The position numbers and the translations under genes are program-made. 64,000 nt of DNA. It comes from Algibacter miyuki (GTDB taxonomy: Bacteria > Bacteroidota > Bacteroidia > Flavobacteriales > Flavobacteriaceae). Within the stretch, counting starts at the first letter, position 1. The number at the start of each line of letters is the position of its first letter. The notes under the pieces were generated by a model. It was given only the letters and a program-made list of their open reading frames with translations, was not told the DNA's origin and searched no databases. Below, one piece after another: positions 23,507-32,222 of the stretch. The stretch is taken from assembly GCF_030409805.1 (NCBI RefSeq), contig NZ_JAUFQP010000015.1:61075-125074 (forward strand), given 5' to 3'.

Positions 23507-25567
23507 ATGACACTCAAATTTTATTCCTTTTTAGTAATCGTTTTTTTCTCCTTTTTCGGTTTTTCGCAAGATATGCAAGAAGGCTTTACCTACTTAGAAA
23601 CAGGTAAATACCAACAAGCAGAATCTTTTTTTAAAACCATATTAAAAGACTTTCCAGAAAACAAAACAGCACGCTTATGTTATGGCAGAGCTATTGGCTT
23701 AAATAACAACTCGGAAAAAGCAGAAACACTTTTTATAGATTTATTAAAAGATTTTCCAAATGATTTTGAGGTTAAGCTTAATTACGGAGAATCTTTACTT
23801 TGGAATAAAAAATTTGATACCGCAAAAACATATTTCAAGGCTTTAATTACGGAAGATCCTAAAAATTTTCCTGCTTTACTAAGTTATGCCAATACACTAT
23901 CTAACTTAAAGGAATACGACGACGCTTTAGTTTATGTAAATACAGCTTTGGACGTTTTACCAGGAAACCCTAATGCATTAACCTCTAAAAAATATATGTA
24001 TTTGGGCTATGCTTATCAAAAGCAACAAGCGCAACAGCTTGATGAAGCCGAAGCACTTTTAAAAGAAAACCTGAAAATTTTTGATAATGATACGGACACT
24101 TTAACCAATTTAGCAAATTTATATTTAATCGCAAACAGGCTAGAGGATGCTAAAAAAATATACAATTTATTAGCTGAGACTCCAGAAAACAAATGGATTT
24201 CGTTAAATGGTTTGGCATTAGTGTCTCATTTAGATGGTAAAGAAAAAGACGCTTTGGTATTAAGTGAGCAAGCTTTTCAAAGTTTAGATGCAGATACTAA
24301 TGTAAAGTTCATACAACCTACAACAGAGCGTTACATACAAGCCTTAATTTGGAACAAGAAATTTAAATCGGCAAATACACTTATCTCTAATTTAATCGAA
24401 AGTAAACCTAATGAAAATTGGTTGCTGGCCTTACGCGCCACTTTAAATATCTACAAAAGTGATTTCAAAAAGAGTATTTCAGATTATAATCAAATTTTGG
24501 TAAACGATAGTACATCGTTTGATGGTAATTTAGGAAAGGCTAATGCTAAAAAAGCCCTAGGTTATTATGCTGAAGCGTATCAATCGGCAGAGAACACCTT
24601 AACGTTTTACGATAACCAAAAAGATGCGACCAACTTTATTAAAACATTAAATACCACTTTTACACCTTTTTATGAGGGGAAAGCAAGCTATAGTTTTGAT
24701 AATGGAGATAACGAAGCATTTTCTCTTCAAAATACTGTAGAGTTTCCACTTTCTATAAAATTTAAACTTTTAGGAAATTATAATTATAGAACTACCAGTA
24801 ATGCAATTACCAATAATAAAGCAACATCCAACGATGCATCTGTTGGTTTATCTTATCAATTACTTAATAATATCATTTTTAAAGGCTCTGCAGGAATATC
24901 TTCTGCAAAGGCAGAAACCAATGATTATTCACAGCTATTAGCCGATGTATCGTTTAATATAAAACCTTTTAAACTTCAAACTTTAGATATCGGTTACAAA
25001 CGTGAAATACAAAGCTTTAATGCCGATTTATTAGATCGGGAAATTGTTATGAATCACTATTACGCCAACTATAACCTAAGTACAAATTTTAACTTGGGCT
25101 GGTTTACGCAATATTATTACACGTCGCAAAACGATGATAATAGCCGGAATTTACTTTTCACTTCCCTATATTATAATCTTTTGAGCAAACCCGGTTTAAA
25201 AGCGGGCTTAAATTACCAATACATTACGTTTAAAAACCAAGTACCAACCATTTATTTTAGTCCTGAAAAATTTAATGCTGCCGAGGTATTTGTTAATTTA
25301 ATTAAAGATGAAGTGGTTAGTAAACCAAAAGAATGGTTTTACGAGCTAACAGCAGCAACAGGTTTGCAATATATTGAAAATGATAGCAGCCAAAGCACCT
25401 ATAGAATACAAGGGAAGTTAGGTTATAAATTTTCTGAACGTTGCATGGCTAACTTTTTCGGAACACGAAGTAATATAGCATCTGCAACAGCGGCTGGTTT
25501 TACTTTTACTGAAGTGGGGGTGCGTTTAAAATGGTATTTATTTGATACTCATATTTATAAGAAGTAG
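23507..25567 (+). CDS. TPR plus outer-membrane beta-barrel protein (YaiO/PgaA/PelB-like layout)
   Basis: The 686-aa protein has a signal peptide (1-21, ending GFSQ), about ten tetratricopeptide-like repeats (about 22-380) and a C-terminal beta-rich domain (about 385-686). Examples of the repeats are YLETGKYQQAESFFKTIL and LNYGESLLWNKKFDTAKTYF. The C-terminal domain has the alternating aromatic pattern of a YaiO-type outer-membrane barrel. This TPR-then-barrel plan is that of the exopolysaccharide exporters PgaA, BcsC and PelB, where the TPRs span the periplasm and the barrel forms the pore. With a flippase and GT4 next door it is the best candidate outer-membrane exit port. It is divergent from the flippase gene across LytTR site C. 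Confidence 0.78.
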   Translation: MTLKFYSFLVIVFFSFFGFSQDMQEGFTYLETGKYQQAESFFKTILKDFPENKTARLCYGRAIGLNNNSEKAETLFIDLLKDFPNDFEVKLNYGESLLWNKKFDTAKTYFKALITEDPKNFPALLSYANTLSNLKEYDDALVYVNTALDVLPGNPNALTSKKYMYLGYAYQKQQAQQLDEAEALLKENLKIFDNDTDTLTNLANLYLIANRLEDAKKIYNLLAETPENKWISLNGLALVSHLDGKEKDALVLSEQAFQSLDADTNVKFIQPTTERYIQALIWNKKFKSANTLISNLIESKPNENWLLALRATLNIYKSDFKKSISDYNQILVNDSTSFDGNLGKANAKKALGYYAEAYQSAENTLTFYDNQKDATNFIKTLNTTFTPFYEGKASYSFDNGDNEAFSLQNTVEFPLSIKFKLLGNYNYRTTSNAITNNKATSNDASVGLSYQLLNNIIFKGSAGISSAKAETNDYSQLLADVSFNIKPFKLQTLDIGYKREIQSFNADLLDREIVMNHYYANYNLSTNFNLGWFTQYYYTSQNDDNSRNLLFTSLYYNLLSKPGLKAGLNYQYITFKNQVPTIYFSPEKFNAAEVFVNLIKDEVVSKPKEWFYELTAATGLQYIENDSSQSTYRIQGKLGYKFSERCMANFFGTRSNIASATAAGFTFTEVGVRLKWYLFDTHIYKK

Positions 25568-26293
25568 TTATTTTGAATATTATCCTACTGTTAATGGCTT
25601 GTTTCGAATATCGATAGCCATTATTATATAAAATGTTTTCGGGTTCTAGTAGGAAAAAAGTAAAGGTATTTGCTAGAATAGGAAAGGGAAATCTAAATGC
25701 TGAAAAATTATTACAGGCAAATTAATTTCTCCATTAAGTTACCGGATTAGAGTACTGCCATGCGCTTCTTTTGGCTTCAACTTCAACTTCAACCAAATTA
25801 TTATTGTCGTCCCATGTTTGTATTTAAAATCCGTTCCACCGAAAAAAGCTTCAGAAGTTAACTTTGGTTTCCAAAAAGGGGGGCTTTTTATCATTTTAGT
25901 TTCATCTATTTTAATTACTATTTTTTTACTACCTAAGTCATTCGGTTATTTTATTTATAGCCAATAATAGTATTATTGTTAAATAATGACCCATCGCGTA
26001 ACATAAGCTTTTGAAATGTTCGTGATATGTTTTTTAGCAAGCCGATCTTGTGCATGTTTGTTAATGAATGTAAGAAATTGAATATGTAATAGAATCAGAT
26101 ACTATTTTGTAATTCAAAAGCGGGTGTAAAATGTATTTATGTAGAAAGCTTGCCTATTAAAAAACTAATTTATGATTTAAATATTAATCCTCACCAAAAG
26201 AAGATTATATGTCATGAAAAGTATTTTGTTATTAAAACAAAAATGGCAAAAAACTTTCGTCTTTTGCCATACTACAGGGTAATTTGCTATTAA
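25568..26293. other. 726-bp intergenic stretch with possible coding remnants
   Basis: No convincing gene is present. A 30-codon plus-strand ORF (25633-25725) encodes basic sequence containing KVFARIGKGNLNAEKL. On the minus strand 25739-25894 encodes 51 residues including KLTSEAFFGGTDFKYKHG, in a frame that stays open without a start for about 15 further codons upstream. Both read like protein and may be decayed fragments. The terminator of the secreted-protein gene (26243-26270) lies near the right end. Confidence 0.4.
26243..26270 (-). terminator. Intrinsic terminator of the T9SS-secreted protein gene
   Basis: A 9-bp stem ATGGCAAAA / TTTTGCCAT encloses 10 nt and runs into TTTTGTTTT on the minus strand. 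It lies 23 bp past the stop codon. Confidence 0.75.
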
Positions 26294-28879
26294 TTATTCC
26301 ATGAGTAGTTTTGTGATTTCGTATTGCGCATGGTTGCTTTTTACTTTGCAGAAATAAAGCCCGGTTGACAAATTATTTCTATTTAAAAGGATGGCGTTTT
26401 TACCAGCGACGGCTTCAAAAGGTATTTGTTTTACCAGAGCGCCTAATTGGTTATACACTAAAAGTGTTACAGTTTCTGCTTGTTGCGTTGTAAAATGTAT
26501 GTTAGTACTAGTGATCATAGGGTTAGGTACTGCAATAGGACTTAATAATGCGTTGTTTTCAACATTAGCAATAGATAAACTTACGGCAGTGGTAAAACGA
26601 AGTTGCTCTAAAGTCATTTCTTTAATGGTTTTTTCTCCATTTTCAGCCAGCATAGTAAATACAATTGTAGTTATGTCGTTTACTTCGAATGGCTCACCAT
26701 TACTCGATTCAAATTCCGAAAAATGGATGCTGTAATCTGATAATGTCTCCGTAAGATTTACAGTGCTTTTGTATTGCATTTCCCAAGCGCCGATACTTTC
26801 TTTTACTAATCGTATTATCATAGTTCCCGTACCTTTAGCTTGAAAGTTAAAACTATTATATGCTGTTAAATCTATTGGGTTAAACTTTGGCGTTAAAGCT
26901 CTGTAGGTTGCAATGTATTCGCTAGTAGTAGCCTGTAAATTAATGTTACGTTCTACTGCGTAATCGTTATCATTAAATGTGTTTTCGTTAGTGTCTACGG
27001 TGTAGTTTGTAACGGTAGTGCTAGGTGCAGCATCATCATATCCCCAAGGTCCGTCAGACATAAATAAATCGTCTGGTGTAGCTATACCATCACCAATTCT
27101 AAAACCAATATCAAAAAGACTACCAGCATCTACTTCTACATTAGAAATATAATTTCCATTTAAATCTATGGTAGACGATACGTTTTCTACACCATCGGTT
27201 TCTGTCATTCTTAAGCCTCCGTCGAACGCTACAGATGTGCTTCTGTTGGTGTTTACTATTTGTAGGTTCAACTTTCCGTTAAAGTATTTTCCTTTTTTTA
27301 CAAATACCGTTGGTGGTGTTGAGTTATTATAGCTTGTAACAGGCTTTTTTATATCTAATAAGGTAACTACTTCTTCACCAAGGTGTATTAAATCATCTAA
27401 GGAATTAGACCAAATTTGAAAGTTGTAAAATTTCACATTGTTTTCATATTTATCTATATTCCAGTGGCTTTCAATTCCGAAATTGGTATTGTTATTGGTT
27501 GGTTTTGCCGATAAGCTTAAAACAAATTCTAAAGAACCATCAATATTTTTAATAAGTGCTTTTATAAATTGTTGTTCTTTAATTTCGATGGTAGAAACAG
27601 AAACTAATTCGGCTCCTAATAACCTGTCGCAAATGTATTTTGTATGCTCGTAAACACCTTTTTCAGTTTCAAGAACTAATATAGAGGCTATAGCTTGAGA
27701 TCCTCTCATGTAATCTACCGAGTACACTTCGGTGGCATTGGTAATACCAATTAAATCTTTTGGAGAAGACTCGATAACACTGTCTTCATTAATAATTTCT
27801 AAAGGCACAAAATCTGATAATTGTATCGTTGCTTTTCCTGAAGTAGCTCTACCATATGTATTCGACTTCATTAAAGGCTTAGCTGTTGTTTGATCAAATT
27901 TATAACTGGTTTTTGTTCTGTTAAAGTTACGTTTGCTAATTTGTTCTGATAATCTGTTGTTACTTTCTAAACCTCCGGCGTTTGCACTAGAAGAAGAGGT
28001 GGTTTCTATAACTGGGCAACCTGCGTATCCTGAGCACGAAGGATCTTCACAGTCTATTAAACCATCTCCATCATCATCAATACCATTATCACAAATTTCT
28101 TGTAATACAGGGGCAGTAGGGCAGCGGGCACCATCGTTTTGAGAGCTCGAAGGCCCAAAGGCGAATAGGTTAGATTCCATACTATTGGTACCTGTTAAAT
28201 CTTGTACATTTTGAATTACATAAATAGTACCTGTTTGATTTGCCGATACATAAAAACGTCCGCTAGCATCAAAATAAACAGCACCATAGGTGTAATCTAA
28301 ATTAGATAATATAGGTACAATTCCTAAGGACAGTACGGTTCCATTTTCTGGATTTATACGGAATAATATGTTTGTTTTTCTTTCTACAGTATATAAAAAA
28401 CCATCTACAGCATTAAATGCCCAGTCGTGAACACTAATGTTTTGAGATAAATCAGCGGTACTTAAGTATTTTGAATAACTATCTGATTCTGGGTTTAAAT
28501 CTATTTTGTAATATGTTTTTCCGCCACCTTTCAAGTAGTAAATGCCTTTAGCACTTACATCTCCAACATAACGATTTGTAGATGGTAACTCATCAATATA
28601 GAATGTTTTTGTTTTGAAGTCTTTTCCAATACGTACTATGGTTTTGTCTGGACTTGTTAACGAACCCCAAATAAAACCATCGGCTGGATTGTATGCCGTA
28701 GCGTTAATATTACCTTCGGTAACATCGGTGGCTACAGTATAAGAATTTCCAGAGGCTAAATCTACTGCATAAACATCGTTATATTGAAAAAGGTACGCAT
28801 TGAAATCGCAGTTAAAAGGGATATCTTGAGCTTGTACTGTAGTGTAACCAAAGATAAGTAAGAGTAGTAATTTTTTCAT
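26294..28879 (-). CDS. T9SS-secreted surface protein with propeller-like domain and type A sorting signal
   Basis: The 861-aa protein starts with a signal peptide (1-17, ending VQAQ). A repetitive region (about 20-250) with YGAVYFDASGRFYVSANQT-like strands resembles DUF6923/propeller domains. A cysteine-bearing calcium motif EICDNGIDDDGDGLIDCED (about 262-280) follows. The middle is beta-rich and carries a carbohydrate-binding-like segment (about 640-770). The last 80 residues (PNPMITSTNIHF to the end) form a T9SS type A sorting domain, so it is exported to the cell surface. It carries the same LytTR-type promoter repeats as the polysaccharide genes (28899-28967). That makes it a likely matrix or adhesin component. 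It sits directly after the signalling operon. Confidence 0.78.
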   Translation of the reverse strand: MKKLLLLLIFGYTTVQAQDIPFNCDFNAYLFQYNDVYAVDLASGNSYTVATDVTEGNINATAYNPADGFIWGSLTSPDKTIVRIGKDFKTKTFYIDELPSTNRYVGDVSAKGIYYLKGGGKTYYKIDLNPESDSYSKYLSTADLSQNISVHDWAFNAVDGFLYTVERKTNILFRINPENGTVLSLGIVPILSNLDYTYGAVYFDASGRFYVSANQTGTIYVIQNVQDLTGTNSMESNLFAFGPSSSQNDGARCPTAPVLQEICDNGIDDDGDGLIDCEDPSCSGYAGCPVIETTSSSSANAGGLESNNRLSEQISKRNFNRTKTSYKFDQTTAKPLMKSNTYGRATSGKATIQLSDFVPLEIINEDSVIESSPKDLIGITNATEVYSVDYMRGSQAIASILVLETEKGVYEHTKYICDRLLGAELVSVSTIEIKEQQFIKALIKNIDGSLEFVLSLSAKPTNNNTNFGIESHWNIDKYENNVKFYNFQIWSNSLDDLIHLGEEVVTLLDIKKPVTSYNNSTPPTVFVKKGKYFNGKLNLQIVNTNRSTSVAFDGGLRMTETDGVENVSSTIDLNGNYISNVEVDAGSLFDIGFRIGDGIATPDDLFMSDGPWGYDDAAPSTTVTNYTVDTNENTFNDNDYAVERNINLQATTSEYIATYRALTPKFNPIDLTAYNSFNFQAKGTGTMIIRLVKESIGAWEMQYKSTVNLTETLSDYSIHFSEFESSNGEPFEVNDITTIVFTMLAENGEKTIKEMTLEQLRFTTAVSLSIANVENNALLSPIAVPNPMITSTNIHFTTQQAETVTLLVYNQLGALVKQIPFEAVAGKNAILLNRNNLSTGLYFCKVKSNHAQYEITKLLME

Positions 28880-28898
28880 GATACGATTATTTATATCA

Positions 28899-28967
28899 CA
28901 AAAATAGAATACTAAGAGGCTCTGAAATTTAATTTTCGGTGGACGAAAATTAAGTGTAGACGAATGG
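28899..28967 (-). promoter_or_regulatory. LytTR-type tandem repeat promoter D (T9SS-secreted protein gene)
   Basis: Plus-strand units begin at 28933 (TTTTCGGTGGACGA, weak) and 28954 (GTGTAGACGAATGG), 21 bp apart. The -7 box TATTTTTG starts at 28906, 27 and 48 bp from the units. No TTTG lies at the -33 position, which fits an activator-dependent promoter. Confidence 0.68.
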
Positions 28968-28988
28968 TGTCTTTTACAAGTTAATTGA

Positions 28989-29699
28989 TTAAAGTAGGTT
29001 TAAGCGTTTCATTAATTCTGGTCGGTTTGATCGGCTTACCGGGATAACATCTTTTTTTATAAGGACGCTATTATCTTCAATATCAACGATTTTTTTAATA
29101 TTGATAATGAAGGAACGGTGTACTTTTATAAATAAATCTTCGGGTAGTTTTTCGTGTATTTTTTTTAAGGTAGAATGTACTGTATGGTTTTTGTCTTCTG
29201 TTTTTACTTGAATATAATCGCCTTTAGCTTCAATTAAGTAAATACTTGGAATGTCTATTTTAATAAGACGGCGGTCAATGTTTATATAAAGGTGATTGCC
29301 AGAGGTTGCTACTTCTTTTTCTGAAACAATAGGTTCGGCCACTTTTGTTAAAACACTTTCAGCTTTTTGGATGGCTTTTTGGAAACGTTCGAGCGTAATA
29401 GGTTTTACCAAATAATCTACAATGCATTCGTATTCAAAAGCTTGTATTGCAAAATTAGCATCGGATGTGGTGAGTATAATTTTGGGCGGGTTTTTTATAG
29501 TTTCAATAAAATCGAAGCCCGTAAATTCGGGCATGTGGATATCTAAAAATATTAAATCGACGGGGTTCTGGTTTAAAAATTTAATGGCCTGGATGGCATT
29601 AGGAAATTCTTCTAGAACGTTAAGGCTGTCTACATTCGAGCATAATTGGCTAATTATAGCTCTTGCGGTGGCTTCGTCGTCAATAATAATACAGTTCAT
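28989..29699 (-). CDS. LytTR response regulator
   Basis: The 236-aa protein has a receiver (1-115) with IIIDDE, phospho-acceptor Asp53 in FLDIHMP, the TTSD site and the DYLVKPI lysine. A LytTR DNA-binding domain (about 133-236) shows DIPSIYLIEAKGDYIQVKT and FIKVHRSFIINIKKI. LytTR proteins bind pairs of 9-bp direct repeats about 21 bp apart, and five such arrays lie around this gene set, so it is the natural candidate regulator. It is the last gene of the seven-gene operon and follows the Hpt gene after 10 bp. No membrane LytS-type kinase is present. The phosphate more likely comes from the cytoplasmic kinases via Hpt. Confidence 0.92.
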   Translation of the reverse strand: MNCIIIDDEATARAIISQLCSNVDSLNVLEEFPNAIQAIKFLNQNPVDLIFLDIHMPEFTGFDFIETIKNPPKIILTTSDANFAIQAFEYECIVDYLVKPITLERFQKAIQKAESVLTKVAEPIVSEKEVATSGNHLYINIDRRLIKIDIPSIYLIEAKGDYIQVKTEDKNHTVHSTLKKIHEKLPEDLFIKVHRSFIINIKKIVDIEDNSVLIKKDVIPVSRSNRPELMKRLNLL

Positions 29700-29709
29700 A
29701 AATGCCTAT

Positions 29710-30033
29710 TTAAATCTTTTGTAGGTAATTAGTTATGGTGTTTAAAATAGATTCGAACTGTTGGAATAAGTCGGTACGGCCTTCCAGAAGGTTTTCTTCA
29801 AATGCTACAGCAATTTCATAACTCTTTTCAAGGCCTAAAATACTAATTTTATGTTTAAGTTTGTGCACATTTTCTGCTGTCTGTTTAAAATTTTTAGCTA
29901 CAAGATTATCATAATACACTTCTTTTTCTTGCGGAAATTCTAATTTTATAATGTCGATCAGTTTTTGTTCGAAGGCTTTATCGCCACCCGACATGTTGTG
30001 TATGTATGATAAGTTAGGTTGTTCCTGTTCCAT
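29710..30033 (-). CDS. Hpt phosphotransfer protein
   Basis: The 107-aa all-helical protein fits an Hpt domain. The phospho-acceptor is predicted as His57 in ENVHKLKHKISILGLE, aligning with the usual HxLKGxxxxLG. The Gly after LK is His61 here, a slightly unusual change next to the active histidine. No other domain is present. It overlaps the end of the upstream kinase gene by 20 bp and precedes the LytTR gene by 10 bp, so the kinase, Hpt and LytTR stoichiometry is translationally linked. In NO-responsive networks of proteobacteria, a shared Hpt collects phosphate from several kinases, and this one may do the same. Confidence 0.85.
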   Translation of the reverse strand: MEQEQPNLSYIHNMSGGDKAFEQKLIDIIKLEFPQEKEVYYDNLVAKNFKQTAENVHKLKHKISILGLEKSYEIAVAFEENLLEGRTDLFQQFESILNTITNYLQKI

Positions 30034-31087
30034 GCGGTTCTTTTTTTAGTGTGAAATAAAATGTTGTTCCTTCCTTTAGTTTCGATTCTAGCCAAATAGT
30101 ACCTCCAAAAACTTGTATGATTTTTTTCACCAAGGCTAAGCCCATTCCTGTAGATTCTGGATTATTTTCTAATTTGTTAAAAGCTTTAAATATTTTTTGA
30201 AAATATGTTTTGTCTATTCCCTTTCCATTGTCTTTTATATAAAAATTCCAAAAAGTATCGTCTTCGCTAAAGCCAATTTCAATAAGTCCTTTTTCTTTAT
30301 TATTATATTTTATGGCATTTGAAATTAAGTTTTCAAATAATTGGTGTAATCGGTGTTTATCGCCTTTAACCATGGGAAGCGTTTGTTTTTTACAAATAGA
30401 AATATGATTAGGAACGGCAGAAGTGTTTACAATGTCGTCTATTAATTTATCTATACTTACATTGTAAAATGTGGTTTCAGTTTTATTAATTGTAGAGTAC
30501 TCCAAAATACTATTGATAAGTAAATCCATTTTTTCAACATTGCTTCTAATTAGTTTTAGACTTTCCTTTCCTTTTGCATCAATACTATTTTCATAGTCGT
30601 CCTTTAACCATGTTGTTAACGTATATATACTACGTAAAGGAGATTTTAAATCGTGAGAAATCATGTGCGCATAATCGTTCAGTTCTTGGTTTTGGTGAGC
30701 CAACTCACTTAGTAGTTTTTCGCGTTGTTTATTAATTTTAATAATTTCTTTGGTTTGATTATCTATATAATCAACAAGTTTTAGCTCGTCTAAATCTAAA
30801 TTATCGGTATTGGTGTGCTCTGGAAGCTCGTAAAATTTAAGCGTTTCAATAACGCGTTTTAATTTATCAATAACTTCTTGTTGTCCTTCTGTTTCTTGTC
30901 TTAATTGGTGATTGGCATGAAACAATTCTTCGGAACTAATGCCCATGGCGCGCTGTTGCATGGTAAATTGTTCGTCAAAATTATTGTACGATCTATCAAC
31001 AGCATCTAGAAATTGTTCTAGATTTTTATCCGTAGTTTGGGCGTCGGTGAGGTATTTTCGAATTTGACGTTTTAGTAATGAGTTCAT
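30014..31087 (-). CDS. Cytoplasmic histidine kinase associated with FIST protein
   Basis: The 357-aa protein lacks membrane helices and PAS domains. The N-terminal 120 residues are helical/coiled coil (FLDAVDRSYNNFDEQF then ISSEELFHANHQLR), a pattern I associate with kinases encoded beside FIST or H-NOX sensors. HisKA contains His145 in YAHMISHDLKSPL. The ATPase domain has NLISNAIKYN, DNGKGIDKTYF and GMGLALVKKI. Without a sensor of its own it probably reads the state of the FIST protein, whose stop overlaps this start (TAATG). Its likely phosphate acceptor is the Hpt protein, which overlaps its 3' end by 20 bp. Confidence 0.88.
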   Translation of the reverse strand: MNSLLKRQIRKYLTDAQTTDKNLEQFLDAVDRSYNNFDEQFTMQQRAMGISSEELFHANHQLRQETEGQQEVIDKLKRVIETLKFYELPEHTNTDNLDLDELKLVDYIDNQTKEIIKINKQREKLLSELAHQNQELNDYAHMISHDLKSPLRSIYTLTTWLKDDYENSIDAKGKESLKLIRSNVEKMDLLINSILEYSTINKTETTFYNVSIDKLIDDIVNTSAVPNHISICKKQTLPMVKGDKHRLHQLFENLISNAIKYNNKEKGLIEIGFSEDDTFWNFYIKDNGKGIDKTYFQKIFKAFNKLENNPESTGMGLALVKKIIQVFGGTIWLESKLKEGTTFYFTLKKEPHGTGTT

Positions 31088-32220
31088 TATTCGCTTATTA
31101 GCGTTATAGTCATGGTTTGGTTGTGTAACTGACAGTTGTTTTCGCCATGAAAGGGAGCAATTTCTCCGTATGAGTAGAATCCTGAAATGGTAATATCATC
31201 ACCAACCACATTAACTACTTCTTCAATTTCTTCTTCAACGCGCTGGTCTAGTACAAGTTTTCTACCAATACAACTTACTAAAAGGGCTAATTCGGGTTTT
31301 TTGGCTCTTAATTCTAAAGCTTGTCTTGCGGCACGTTCCGACGCATTCGCAATATTATCAACATTAGTCATCATGAGTTGTACTTTGGAATTTTCGGGTA
31401 TATCTCCGGCTAGAATCATGGCGTTTTCTGCTTCATCAATATTTAAAATACTTCGTACAATAGATTGACTTTCGTCTGAAGATTTAACATTTAATGGGTA
31501 CAGTAAAGCTGCGCCTGGTAATTCTTTAGATTTATCACCTAAATATTTTTTATACAAATCTAATGCGGGTTGATTATCTAGCTCATAAAGCATATTACCT
31601 TTTGATTTTGTAACAATACGTTCGGGGCCAAAAGGAGTCCAGCCGCCATGAATTGAAAAGGTAACCTCTAATGTTTCTCCATAAAAGCCTATAGCGATAA
31701 GCTCTCCTTCTTTTGGATTTTCGTTGTATGATGCTAAGGTTTTTTCAAAACGGGCTTCGTCTCCACAAAGGCCTCCAGTAATTAAAGTCGCGTTTTCTGC
31801 TGCGGCATTCATGCCTTTTGTTAATTGGCTGCCATTAACAAAACTACCTTCGGAAATAACATAAACAAATTTTAAGCCTTCTGAAGGAAACTGTTTTATA
31901 AGATTGTTTCCAGTTTTAAAGCTATCCATTTCGGTATTTAGAATATTGCTTGTTTTTATTGAAAAGGTACTTTTTTCAAATTCTATGGCTGTAATTGAAA
32001 TACTTTCATCATCAACCGTATTACCCGCAATATCGCCACATGTTGAACCGAATACAATATGTCCGTCGGGAAAAAGAGTTCTTATTTCGTTATAAATAGT
32101 AGGACTTTCTAATAGGTATCTATTTCCAAAAGCCAAAACTAATGGATTTTTTAATTCTTGTTTTGAAGTTAAATATTCCCAGTTTTTATTCTTATGTTTT
32201 TGTAATTGAACTGTTTTCAT
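31087..32220 (-). CDS. FIST domain sensor protein (NosP-like)
   Basis: I place the start at the ATG at 32220 (MKTVQLQKHKN), 377 aa. An upstream in-frame Met at 32280 would overlap the kinase gene and gives an unrelated basic leader. The protein consists of FIST_N (about 28-215) and FIST_C (about 220-360). Signatures are GSTCGDIAG, ITGGLCGDEARF, IHGGWTPFGPE and LYELDNQPALDLYKKYLG. FIST proteins are sensory. The NosP subgroup binds haem and senses nitric oxide, controlling partner histidine kinases and biofilm formation. His in FSIHGGW is a possible haem ligand, but haem binding is inference. It lies between two kinase genes in an operon that also encodes H-NOX. Confidence 0.85.
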   Translation of the reverse strand: MKTVQLQKHKNKNWEYLTSKQELKNPLVLAFGNRYLLESPTIYNEIRTLFPDGHIVFGSTCGDIAGNTVDDESISITAIEFEKSTFSIKTSNILNTEMDSFKTGNNLIKQFPSEGLKFVYVISEGSFVNGSQLTKGMNAAAENATLITGGLCGDEARFEKTLASYNENPKEGELIAIGFYGETLEVTFSIHGGWTPFGPERIVTKSKGNMLYELDNQPALDLYKKYLGDKSKELPGAALLYPLNVKSSDESQSIVRSILNIDEAENAMILAGDIPENSKVQLMMTNVDNIANASERAARQALELRAKKPELALLVSCIGRKLVLDQRVEEEIEEVVNVVGDDITISGFYSYGEIAPFHGENNCQLHNQTMTITLISE

Positions 32221-32222
32221 GT

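Noticed and set aside
20730..25567. Naming GT4, flippase and TPR-barrel as PelF, PelG and PelB.
   Set aside because: Only the functional plan is similar; lengths and visible motifs do not prove orthology, and other Pel components are missing.
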